64,000 nt of DNA, from the NCBI GenBank assembly GCA_963971305.1, contig OZ020303.1:17791184-17855183 (forward strand). Direction: 5' to 3'. Shown piece after piece: positions 46,553 to 60,013 of the stretch; position 1 is the stretch's first letter; each line of letters starts with the position of its first letter. A program made the position numbers and the translations under genes. The notes beneath the pieces are model-generated. The model searched no databases. It was not told the origin of the DNA and saw only the letters and a list, made by a program, of their open reading frames with translations. The DNA comes from Arcuatula senhousia (lineage: Eukaryota; Mollusca; Bivalvia; Mytilida; Mytilidae).

Positions 46553-47573
46553 CCAAACAAACAAACAAAACAAAATATTTTATTGTCAATCAAAGACGCC
46601 CGTTAAGGCAGAATAATTAACATTAATTTCATACATTGATTACATTGATTGAAATGATTAATAAAATGACAAATACATGAAAATATGAACTAAAACAGAC
46701 AAAATTATGTTTATTTATCTAACAAGCACAGGATACAGGACTTCAAAAAAATTATTATTGTTATTATTTATTATGATATATATATATTTTTATAGTTTTT
46801 GCTATTGAAAAATCTTCAAATATAATAAAGTCTCAAGAATTACTATCTGTACCGCCACAGAGAATTTCTTGTCTTAAAGTATTCATTTTGCTTATTAGCA
46901 AATAAAGTTGATCAAGTACAAATTCGTCTTCTGCAGAAAGAAGCCATAAAAATTTGGCACCCGTATCAAGAGATTTAATGTTTTGAAACCGGTTTTCTAT
47001 CTGATCTAATATATTCTGTCTAATAGTGTCTAATTTAGGACATGTTAATAGAAAATGTTGCTCATCTTCTATTTCATTTAGATTGCAAAGTTTGCAGATT
47101 CTCTGAGATGCTGCTATATCTTTATAGCGTCCACGCTCTATTTCTAATTGGTGCGAGCTAATTCTAAAATTTATAATCGTACGCCTCTTTTCATAATTCC
47201 CCCAGTTTAAATAATTTTCAAATGTAAAGTTATTCTTGAAAATCCTATATGTTCTCAGTTTGTTTCGCCTTTCTGGATTTTTATTGTCGTTAAATATATT
47301 TTCTCTCCATAATTTTTTATATTTAAGATGTATATGTTTATATACATATTTTTTTAAACTAACTTTAAGATTTATTGCTACTTTTCTATCTATGCCAAAG
47401 AAATTGAAAATTTCGTCTACACATTTATACCAACATTTTTTCTTATTCTCATGTAACTTTTTAGATAAAATAAAAGCTTCTGCTACAAGGCTTTCATTCT
47501 CATTAAATTTTGACAACTGTACCCAGTATTTTATCATATTTAAAAAGGATTCTAATAAAAGTGGAAATCTGCC
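46553..47573 (-). mobile_element. 5'-truncated LINE inserted in a repeat module
   Basis: The minus-strand reading ends in the 3' tail TTTTGTTTTGTTTGTTTG (46553 onward). The host module seen uninterrupted at 39660-40120 is split here after GACACAATGCC and resumes at AATGTAACC. A TGCCA at each border may be the target duplication. The coding part is described next. Confidence 0.85.
46833..47573 (-). pseudogene. C-terminal fragment of a LINE reverse-transcriptase protein
   Basis: About 245 residues homologous to the end of the 53-55.6-kb LINE protein: LRTYRIFKNN, RRTIINFRISSHQLEIERGR, then the Cys/His motif RICKLCNLNEIEDEQHFLLTC. Reverse transcriptase and endonuclease domains are missing, so it cannot mobilise itself. 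The open frame runs on to 47648, but its first ~25 codons come from the flanking repeat, not the LINE. Confidence 0.85.
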
Positions 47574-47699
47574 AATGTAACCTTTTTCCTCGATATATAC
47601 AGATAACCTACGCTGGAAACCATTGAAGCCAACCAAAATGCAAATCAAGGTTAACTGATGGGGATTAAGCTGCGATTTGAATGTACATCTGCATTTTCA

Positions 47700-48740
47700 A
47701 GTTTAATGACAGAACACGAGGCTGACAGGAGCCCGAATCGCTCACTTGAACCTTAAGCTGTAATGGTCTCATCATACATATGAGCTATTATCCCTATATA
47801 TAAGGCATCATTTGAAAACTTTGAGCCAATGGAGACTTTTGAAGAGCTTAATGAGCTAAAGTTTAAGCAAGCAACGGCTTTTCACTAGTCTGCAACACTG
47901 TTCATTCTATAGTGCAAAAACATGAAAAAAACACTATTCTTTACCTCCTAAAAGGAGTCATCAGACATTTTCAACTAATGGAGACTTTTGTAGAGTGAAA
48001 TGAGCTAAGGTTAAAGCATGCAACAGATTTTCTCTTTCTGCAATACTTATCATTCAACAGGACAAAAACATAAAAAAGCTATTTTTGAACTCCTATAAGG
48101 GGTTATCTGACATCTTTGACCTAATGGAAACTATTGTGAATCTACAGCTTTTATCTATCCTCAGTAGTTTTCAGTTTATAGGAAAAAAAACATGAAATAA
48201 CCGCTTTTTTACCTTTAAAGAGAATAACACCTAAAAGGGGTTATCTGACCACAGGGGCTTGTGAACTGACTTTGACATATGGAGACTTTTGTAGAGCTCA
48301 ATCAACTAAAGGTTTAATCAAGCAACCGCTTTTCTCTTCCTGCAATAGTTTTCATTCTATAGACCAAAAACATAAAAAAAACGATGTTTTTACCTTAAAA
48401 GAATCATAACCCATATAAGGAATCTCTGACAACTTCGATCCGATGAAGACTTTTGTAGAACTTTTGATGCTGAAGAGAAATGGTTGCTTCAGGTTTTCTC
48501 TAATACATTTTGAACAAGCCACAAACAGAATTCTGATCCCCTGGTCTATTTTAGCAACGGGGGCCATGTTTTTGACGAATCAAAAATCCAATACAGGATA
48601 CCCTTCGGATCAATCATACCAAGTTTCATTGGATTCTGTTCAGTATTTTGAGAGGAGAAGATTTTTGAAAAGTTGTTAACGGGTGACAGATGACAACAGA
48701 CAACGACGGGTGCCTTGAGTGATGGTAATAGCTCACCATG
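47700..48740. repeat. AGCTCAC-type repeat modules
   Basis: Several copies of the ~150-bp module (AAAGGAGTCATCAGACATTT, ATGGAGACTTTTGTAGAG, TCTCTATCTGCAATAG-like), ending with AGTGATGGTAATAGCTCACC. No gene. Confidence 0.7.
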
Positions 48741-49030
48741 ACGATATGAAAAGTCAAACGCCAGATCATAAGTCCCCCCTTTTCTAACCGTCTTGTTTTT
48801 CATGTCTACTTGATTTGTCTAAGCCTTTTCGGACTTATGATATTTGAATGCCCTTTGCTTCTTCCGGATATGGTAAAATTTGTTAAGTAACGATCACAAT
48901 AACGTTAAAAATAGCCATTTGTAATGGTAGGTATATTAAACTAAAATGTAAGGAAATGTATTCTTTATTTATTGTTCTTCTTTCAAAACAATTTTATTCC
49001 GTTGTTCAGTTTTTTGAATTTTAGAAATGT
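48741..49030 (-). terminator. 3' flank of alpha-tubulin with polyadenylation signals
   Basis: TTTATT at 48993-48998 and 48964-48973 read AATAAA on the minus strand, 33-67 bases after the tubulin stop. Confidence 0.55.
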
Positions 49031-51715
<2,685 letters not shown>

Positions 51716-51822
51716 GATTATTGATTTATTATGTCTTGAGCCAAGAAAATCTCACGATTTGACAGCAATGCGTCGCTTGTGAGGACCACTTGAAGAATAT
51801 GACAAAATCTACCGCCAGTCGA

Positions 51823-51829
51823 TTATATA
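51823..51829 (-). promoter_or_regulatory. TATA box of alpha-tubulin
   Basis: TATATAA on the minus strand, about 110 bases upstream of the ATG, followed by GC-containing sequence. This would place the transcription start near 51795. Confidence 0.65.
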
Positions 51830-51899
51830 GGCCTTTAAACTCGTGTTTAGTCGTGTTTCCCATCACCATAGCGGCAAGGGGCAACGGATACAACTCAGT

Positions 51900-52485
51900 T
51901 GCAGAATTAATCATACATTTATCGTAAAAATCATTTGAAGGGGTGACAATTTTGCATTGAATATAAATGGATTTGACCTATGCCAGCTGATAAAAATTAA
52001 GCATAGCATAATTTAAACTTTGTTAATAAGATAAATTAAATGATTTTGAATGTGGTACGATTGATATTGGACGAAGAATGCTAAGTTAGGGATATTTTTG
52101 TTACAAAGTTAGTCTAGCGGTAAAACGGTCACATGGAAGTAAAGATTTAAGTCCATTGATAAATAACTTTAGAGGGCATCTATTGTTTTCCGGTTACCAA
52201 TCGATCGGGTTCGCGTTAATTAAAGTTATAAGATATACAACAAATGTGACTTCAATAATTTTCAAAACGGCGAAAAGGAATAATTTTCTTAAAGCCATCT
52301 TAAATGCCAGTATTCTATTCTGGTATAATGTTACCAACGTCTATAAATATTTACCAAGGTGGAACATAAGGACACAAAGGTTTTAAAATAATTTGCTAGA
52401 GTCGATATGTTTGGTTTTTTGGGGTTTTTTTTTTGGCAATTAAGTCGAGCACTCGAGATATTTCAATCGCCCAAATTGTTCAAGA
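51900..52485. other. Intergenic upstream of alpha-tubulin
   Basis: No exon recognised. TAGTCTAGCGG (about 52110) resembles a tRNA A box, with only a poor B box downstream; not called as a tRNA. Confidence 0.4.
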
Positions 52486-52488
52486 TAT

Positions 52489-55400
52489 AATAGAAATATA
52501 GAAATATAGAAATAGAAATATTTTTTATTGGACCAATCATGGACCCACAGGGGGCAATGACATACATGACATTAATAATTATAATACAATGTTCAAACAA
52601 ATGACAGTACAAATATAATGATATATAAAGTTAACCATTTTAACAATACATGTATTATGTAAATATTTTGTATCAGATGAAGGATTAACAATAACATTTA
52701 TCAGTATTTTAGCAGAGATACCCAGCAGCACAGCCAAGGTGTAAGACTGTTTTAAGTACAGGCGTTGAGTATTAGTAAATGTTTGTTCCTCTGCAAAGGA
52801 CACCAAGGGACGGTGCTTAAGGAAATGCGATGATCAGTGTCATCTGCATTCCTCCTCGTGTCCAGTGCAGAGTCACCAACAGTGTAACTCCACATAGATT
52901 TAAATATTTAAGGATATATATAAGAGATATAAAGTGTCTGTATATGGATTCGTCCTGCTGCAAGGGTCACCAAGGGACGTTGCTCCTGGAAATGCGATGC
53001 TCTATATCATCTGCATTCCGCCTCGTGACCAATGCAAAAGGACAAACAATACAAACCTTTATACCAAATTCAACTAACAAAATTAAGGACAAAATGTTTT
53101 AATAAATGTACATAATTCTTTAAGTACAGCTTCATTCTCACATGACATTAACCATATAAACTTATTTTTGTCACAGAGATTAGCATAGTTATCACAGTGG
53201 AGATGAATAATATTATTCAGCTGTTCTCTATTATATTTTGAACAGTGTAACAAGAAATGAATCTCATCTTCTATCTCACCAGAGCTGCATTGCAGGCATA
53301 TTCTCTGTTGAACTGGCGTGTTCTTATAGCGACCAGTTTCAATTTGAAGGTGGTGTGAGGAAACCCTGAATTTTGTAAGACTTCTCCTGAGCTCAAAATT
53401 AGTAATTATTGAAAGATAATTTTCTCTTCCATAGTTAGTTTTAAACTTTGCATATGTGCGTAGTTTTCCTTCATTTAAATTTTGGTTTTGTGTAGCCCAC
53501 AACTGAATATATGCTTCTTTTAGAATAATTTTAATACCATACTTTGAAAGTTTTCCATGTGATTGTTTAAGTTTAGGAATATTGTTTAGTATTTGTTGTA
53601 ATGAACCATACCATGATGGTTTATGTTGGGTATGTAATTTTTTGGATTCCATATATGCATCCATCAACAAAGGGGAATTATTCAAATTTTCTAATCTGTG
53701 CCAATAGTTGACTACCTGCTTTATAATTTCCATATACAAGGGAAAACAACCAAGTTCTGATAAGACTGCAAAGTTTGAAGTTTTTTTGTGCACACCAAGA
53801 ATAGATTTACAAAATTTGATATGTAATTTCTCGCAATTTAGATTTGGAAATATCTTTTGTAAAGAGATAGGTCCATTTCTAAATCTAGAGGAATTACAGT
53901 TGAATGAGGCACCCCAAACTTCACAACCATAAAGAAGAATGGGTTTAATAGTATGATCAAATATGTTTAAGCTCGTGTTTATTTTAGGATTCATCGACAG
54001 AAAGTCTTTTTGTAATTTGTAAAAAGCTTTCAATGCCTTTTTATACAATTCATTTTGAGCAAAGGAGAATGATCCTGATGTACATACATAAACCCCTAAA
54101 TATTTGTACTGTTGAACACATTCTAACTCAGAGTTTCCTAATGTACACTTAAGTTTGATGTGTCTGCCTGCCTTGTTGAAAACCATTGTTTTGGTTTTTT
54201 GGATGTTAACTGAGAGACACCAATCCTTACAATAGTTTTCTAGAATATTGAGCTTTGATTGAAGACCATTTGCAGATGAAGAGAGTAATATTATGTCATC
54301 AGCATACATAAGACAGTTACAAGGTTTTTCATTTATGAATATAGGATCTAAGGAGTTCTCAAGATACTCTGGGAAGTCATTTATAAAAATTTTGAATAAG
54401 TTGGGGCTAAGATTGTCACCTTGCTTAACTCCAAGTTCAATATCAAAAAAATCTGTTCGGTGATTTTGTACTTTAATACAGGATTTGCTTACTTTATACA
54501 TGTCTTTAATCACATTGTAAAACCTTGAGCTGATGCCATTTTTTAACAATTTGATTTTTATGCCTGTGTGTATAACTGTGTCGAAGGCTTTTTGGAAATC
54601 AACAAAGCAGGCATACACCCTTCCATCTTTGACAGAACAATACTTATCAATAATACATTTTAAAACAAATAAATGATCAGTTGTTCTGGCCTTTCTTGTG
54701 AACCCCACCTGACACTTATTAATTATTTCATTTTCATTTAGAAAACAGTCTAATCTTTCATTAAGAATACTGTTAAATAGCTTTCCAATCGCACTTGTAA
54801 CGGTTATACCCCTATAATTGTTTGGGTCATGAATATCATTGGCTTTATGTATTGGGGTAATGTACCCTTCAGCCCAAATTTTTGGATAGTACCCACTAGA
54901 AAGGCATGAATTGAATAGTTTCTGTAAACTAGGAATAAGAGAATTCTGTCCACTTTTGATCATATTGTTAGAGATATTATCTAATCCAGTGGACTTGTTG
55001 CATTTAAGCTTTTTTATTGCCTTAGTAATTTCAGATATACTAATTAAATTGTCTAATTGATTAAATATTTTTTCTTTCTCTAAAGTGTCAAGTGAGGCGT
55101 TCAATTGAGCCAGGCGATCTTTAAAGGTATCCTTCATCTGATTCAAATTATTAAAGTGAGAAATCCAGGCAGATGGATCAACAGCAGAACTTTTTTCTTC
55201 TTTTTCATCATGTCTAAAATCATTAACAATCTTCCAGTATGTTTTAGGGTCTTTATCATGAAGATTTTCTAATTTATCCAATAATGATTGCTTAAAGCTT
55301 TTAAATTTATATTTTCTTAACTTGTTATATTCTCTTTTTAATTTGTAATAGTGATTTTTCACACTAGGATCTTTTGGAAATTTGGAATATATTTTCCCAT

Positions 55401-55695
55401 AATTTAACAATTTGGATCTAGAGGAATAAAGATCTTGATCAAACCACTTTTTTTTACATTTTTTCTTTCCACTTTTTACTGTTTTTCTTTTTCTTAAACA
55501 TTTATTGGCTGCTAATAATAATATTGAATTAAGTTCTGCTGCCGCTGCATCAACTGAATCTCTTGAACAAGTTATACCTTGCTTATTGAAGTTATTAAGC
55601 TTTTCGTGCACCTCATCTGAACTCATTGCAATACTAAATTTTAGGTTGGACTCGAAATAAGTCGAAAGTGTGAAAAGATTACATTTAACGTAACG
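52489..55695 (-). mobile_element. LINE (non-LTR retrotransposon), 5'-truncated
   Basis: The minus-strand element has an 847-codon RT frame and a 3' UTR that contains two ~168-bp direct repeats (AATGCGATG...CATCTGCATTCC, near 52793-52867 and 52961-53036). It ends in a short-repeat tail (TATTTCT-type) near 52489. No endonuclease domain precedes the RT, so the 5' end is lost; the upstream edge near 55695 is approximate. Confidence 0.88.
53083..55626 (-). CDS. LINE reverse transcriptase ORF (847 aa, N-terminal endonuclease missing)
   Basis: After a basic linker (KSGKKKCKKKWFDQ), reverse transcriptase runs from about residue 230 to 480: NYRGITV, CFVDFQKAFDTV, GVKQGDNLSPNLF and catalytic YADDIILLS. 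Next come the thumb-like YKYLGV and LLYGCEVWG, and a C-terminal Cys/His motif RICLQCSSGEIEDEIHFLLHC. The enzyme would prime reverse transcription at nicked target DNA, but the endonuclease that normally sits N-terminal is absent; the frame is open upstream only to about 55690. The RT frame has no stop codons, which suggests a recent insertion. Clade (I/Jockey/CR1-like) not determined. Confidence 0.9.
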   Translation of the reverse strand: MSSDEVHEKLNNFNKQGITCSRDSVDAAAAELNSILLLAANKCLRKRKTVKSGKKKCKKKWFDQDLYSSRSKLLNYGKIYSKFPKDPSVKNHYYKLKREYNKLRKYKFKSFKQSLLDKLENLHDKDPKTYWKIVNDFRHDEKEEKSSAVDPSAWISHFNNLNQMKDTFKDRLAQLNASLDTLEKEKIFNQLDNLISISEITKAIKKLKCNKSTGLDNISNNMIKSGQNSLIPSLQKLFNSCLSSGYYPKIWAEGYITPIHKANDIHDPNNYRGITVTSAIGKLFNSILNERLDCFLNENEIINKCQVGFTRKARTTDHLFVLKCIIDKYCSVKDGRVYACFVDFQKAFDTVIHTGIKIKLLKNGISSRFYNVIKDMYKVSKSCIKVQNHRTDFFDIELGVKQGDNLSPNLFKIFINDFPEYLENSLDPIFINEKPCNCLMYADDIILLSSSANGLQSKLNILENYCKDWCLSVNIQKTKTMVFNKAGRHIKLKCTLGNSELECVQQYKYLGVYVCTSGSFSFAQNELYKKALKAFYKLQKDFLSMNPKINTSLNIFDHTIKPILLYGCEVWGASFNCNSSRFRNGPISLQKIFPNLNCEKLHIKFCKSILGVHKKTSNFAVLSELGCFPLYMEIIKQVVNYWHRLENLNNSPLLMDAYMESKKLHTQHKPSWYGSLQQILNNIPKLKQSHGKLSKYGIKIILKEAYIQLWATQNQNLNEGKLRTYAKFKTNYGRENYLSIITNFELRRSLTKFRVSSHHLQIETGRYKNTPVQQRICLQCSSGEIEDEIHFLLHCSKYNREQLNNIIHLHCDNYANLCDKNKFIWLMSCENEAVLKELCTFIKTFCP

Positions 55696-58600
55696 GCAGG
55701 GCTATAACTTCCGGGGTCGAGGTTATTGAGAGTTTGGAAGGATTTCCGAAAGAAGATTTTTGGTATCTGTACTACTGGTCAAAAACCATATTTTGAACAC
55801 ATATTTTTGTTTACAAAAACACTGTCGTAGTTCTAGTGAAATATATCTGTACATTTTTCTGTGGTCAATATTGTAACATGGGACAGATGACATTGGGAAA
55901 CTAAAATTTTGTCTCCACCCATTCACTGTAGTTGTTAAATGCAGAGGCATATTCAGAAATTTTACCGAGAGGGGGGTCCAGTGTGTGAACAAAGAGGGAA
56001 CTCAACGTCTCCATACTGAGTGATTATTGTATTCAATCAAAGCTTAAGTTGGTGGAGTTCCTGTCACCCTTCCCCCTTACATCCGCCGCTGAAATGAAAC
56101 ATTCGAATCAGGTCTGTGCTATGTACCACATTTTTTAGATTCAACATTCACCTACAAAACAAATATTCAATCAAAATGTTCATCATAAAAAGGCTATAAT
56201 GATTACAACTACAATTTATTATATTTGCTAAGATGTCAAAATAGTCCACTTTCCGTCTAAATGTTACTTTATTAGTCTTTCGAGTGTTATACGATTTAGT
56301 AAAAACATTATTCAGTCAAAGTTATGGTACTTCAGACATGGATAAATGGAATACTTGCAGCTATATACGTATGTTCCGAGTGATTTCGTATAAAGTATAT
56401 ACCCCACTTGCTATGGAATAAGCTTACACAACTCGCTTAAATGAGGAAGTGCTTATTCAGTCATAATTTTTATTTAAAACTGAGAAAGTTGTCAGATAAT
56501 CTACATCAAGTGTGATTTTTTTTTTGCATGCCAAATATCATAATAAAATTGAGCAAATCAGCTTTCCAACTGCATTGGTAGGCTAAACGGAGGGCAGGAG
56601 GCGGGTGTTAGTAACACAATTTGACCATTCTTAGAACTTTGTCTTGCTTTTAGAATGATAATTCTGTTGGCATTATGTCAGTGACAACCTTCAACATATA
56701 CATACTTTTACTTTTAAATAAAGTTTCCCGATACCATAGACCTGTATATATACAGGTCTATGCCGATACAAGTGACTAAAATCCCTACCTGGTTGTCATG
56801 AAAATTGAAGATATAAAATGGAAAACTAAAACCTAAAAAATCTTTAACCGGCAAACAGTATTCGCGCCTTCTTGAAAAAGATCAGCGTACCCTCATTCAA
56901 TGATCAGCACATGTATATTGAGACTTGTTGCTAGTGTCGTTTGAGACCTATACAAAGATACAGGACAACTGGAAAGTGTCCATTATCGTATCGCCAGATT
57001 TGTTGAAATGACTAGAGCCGTTAAAGTACAGAAGTGCTAATCGAGATGATGACAAGTCAGTTAATTTGGAAGTCGTTAGAGTGCCAAAGGAAGAAGCAAC
57101 GATCCCTACTTCTATATAGGATAGTGAACGACAGAGTCCGGTTTCATGAAACATCAAATTTGAAGATTTTGCTTCATCTTCGAATCTCTCAAGGAATTCC
57201 TATATTGATTTGAAATTCTCTAATTTAAGGAAACACTCAAATTAAGATGTTTTATGAAACCAAAGCCTCGTAGTGCTATCCACTGAAGATATAACCTGCC
57301 CGCATCCCAAATTAAATTCAAAAGCATTAAAACTTATGATTTTTGAACTGATTTTTGTATTAAAACTATTAAGGACTGGAACTAATTACTGGACAATTGT
57401 GTTTGTGCAAAGAATATCACAGACTACAGCTGCTCAGCTACAGCTGCTCTATCTCTGGAAGATACGAACCCTCATTCTAGTACCAAACAGAAACACTGAC
57501 AATACGTCAACAATTGATTGAAAATATAATATCTTGATAAAAATGTATATAAAACAGAGCGTTGCTTAACTTTGCTGCATGAAAACTAATTGATGAGGTT
57601 TAATAATAAGAAAACCCCAGACACTACCATCAGATTATACCTTTCACTACCTACATGTTATATTATACAAGCAAATATCCCGACCAACTTTTGTCTACTT
57701 TTAAGTTTTATAGATTACTTTGAATATAAGGAGATATCAAAATGATTGAAAACCTGCTTTGAAAATCCCGATAAATGATTACAAAATACATATAGCTGTT
57801 TGACCACCACCTGCAGTTTAAATAAAACACAAGCAAGCACATGGTTACCTTACAAATAGGTTTATTTACTGAACAAATACATAAAAACTGATAATTAGAA
57901 GATAAAGGAATACAATACAGAGTCACAGACCTAGACGGTCCGATTCTTTGATACGAACATTCTATACTATTTATTGTTGGTATCTTTTTAAAAGGTCTTT
58001 GTATGATGTGTCCCATTGTCAATTTGAAGAATGATAAATAAATGTGAATTCATATTTATTTGACAAATCCATAATCTCCATGGTATAAAATGTTTCTTGA
58101 TTTGAGCATAAATATAGTTTTGTTTTCAAATAAACCATTTTCTTTCTTGAAAGGTCTCAGTGAACAATATGTAAACTTGTGATTTCATCTCAACTTTATA
58201 AGCTTTGGTCTACAGTTCACTGCTAAATTCATCATGTTTGTGCGCTTTATGAAATATACAGAAATTGCTTTTGTATAGATTAAAAGAAATTAAAAGAAAT
58301 GTATGTTCTTGAGTATTTCAACAATAAGCTCCTCAATTTCTTTTATATGTACACTTAAAACGAACATTTTACATTATAGAAATAAAAATACTAAAGTAGC
58401 AGAAATCCTATCAAAGGCGAATCTAGGACCGGCTTACAGGGGCGTGCCCCCCCCCCATTTGAGAAAAAAAATTGGTTAGGAACTGTATGAAACAAGAGGT
58501 CCCAGAATGTTTTTTTTATAATTGCCCTCCCCCCGTTGGAAAATATCTGGATCTGCAACAGCCTATAACCTTGATTCAATACACATCTAAGCCTTAGATT

Positions 58601-58700
58601 CTTATGGATTAGCTTACATTTAACCCCCAGTCATAGGCTAAACTTCATACTGGACTAACTAAAACTTAAAAAGTTATACCCTTTCCGTGTTGTTTTAGAA
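55696..58700. other. Intergenic, no gene seen
   Basis: AT-rich with only short incidental ORFs. It contains a perfect 28-bp palindrome at 56735-56762. Nothing else recognised. Confidence 0.5.
56735..56762. repeat. Perfect 28-bp palindrome
   Basis: CATAGACCTGTATA and its inverse abut with no loop. One arm also occurs near 7084-7100. Confidence 0.8.
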
Positions 58701-58950
58701 AATTGGAAATAAAACACTTTTTGGTCTATTTTAGCAACAGCAGCCATGTTTTTTATGGATCAAATACGGAAACAAAACTTTTGTGCAGGACACCCTAAGG
58801 AGAGATCATACACAGTTTAATAAAATTCTATGCAGATGTTTCAGAGGAAAAACTTCTTTTTGGAAAAATTGTTTACACTGATGACAGACAATGAATGCAA
58901 AGTGATTGCAATAGCTCACATGGAACTTCCATCCAAGTGAGCTGAATATA
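58701..58950. repeat. AGCTCAC-type repeat, degraded
   Basis: Shares TCTATTTTAGCAACAGCAGC and AGTGATTGCAATAGCTCACA with the modules at 40-49 kb. Confidence 0.6.
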
Positions 58951-60013
58951 CATACATGTACAAGTAAATGTTTTCATAAAGTCAAGTTATCATTATAAAT
59001 ATTTCAATGTAATTTATTAATATTTGTTTTTTTGCTTTTTTTCAGAGTTCACTTTAAGTTCATTTGCATCTATTTGAAAAGTAAATAGCAAAGTTTATCT
59101 TATAACCTGCCAATTAAAAGAAAGGTTGTCTGTCCATTTGTTATAAAATGATATGCCTGTTGCCCACATTGGGAAACTTCTGCTTTATAAACATGATACA
59201 AGTTTTCCATGACATTTTTCTGTTTATCTGATATGTCAATGAACAATTTTTTATAAATAAAATTATAAGATTAAAATTGGTTTGTAGTTTAAATGGTTAA
59301 ACCTACAATAAAACATATATTGATATTTCTAAAGAATAACACTCTGTAGTTTAGAATGAATTTTATAGATTTTCAAAATCAATAAGATGACACAGATCTA
59401 TTATATGTTACTGTGGCATTCATTGTATTCCTTGACTGTACAGTATTAAGTAGAATTCCAACTTTCTTCAGAAATTATAGACTATTGTATACACCTTTTA
59501 TTTTCTTCAGTAACTTTATATTGATTACCGGTATGTACAGGTTAATCGGCCACTAATTATAGAGAACTTTAAAAGTTCAACTTCAGGTTTTTGCATGTTG
59601 GACTTAAAAATCTAAGTTTGTAGATAACATATAAAATTGTAATGAACAATTTTCAAAGCAATCATTTGGATATGCTCTTCATAATCTTTTAGGGTTTGGC
59701 TTTTTTCAACATTTTAGGTCAAGTGCCTCTAATGAGTCTAGAATAGACAAAATGAGTGTCAGGCGTAGCTAAATTTACTGTCTGGTTCTTTATTGTCATT
59801 TCTATTTCAGATTATTTTGTAGAATATGGAGAAAAAGGAAATAACATTCACCAAAGAGATATTCATGTATCTTGTTTTCTCCAGCAAAGCTTTAGACATT
59901 TGAGGTGCTTCACATGGAATTTCTGAGCAATTTGAAAATCAAACTTTTGTCAATCATATTCAAATAAACAGATAAGTGAGTTACATGACAGAAACAATAA
60001 AAAAAACACATTT
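58951..60013. other. 3' flank of PIGW, no gene seen
   Basis: AT-rich. Part of it may be PIGW 3' UTR. No other exon recognised. Confidence 0.4.

Noticed and set aside
52105..52185. tRNA gene upstream of alpha-tubulin
   Set aside because: An A-box-like TAGTCTAGCGG is present, but the B box is poor and no acceptor-stem pairing is visible.
57708..58022. 104-codon minus-strand ORF
   Set aside because: No recognisable motif, AT-rich, and no splice context linking it to PIGW.
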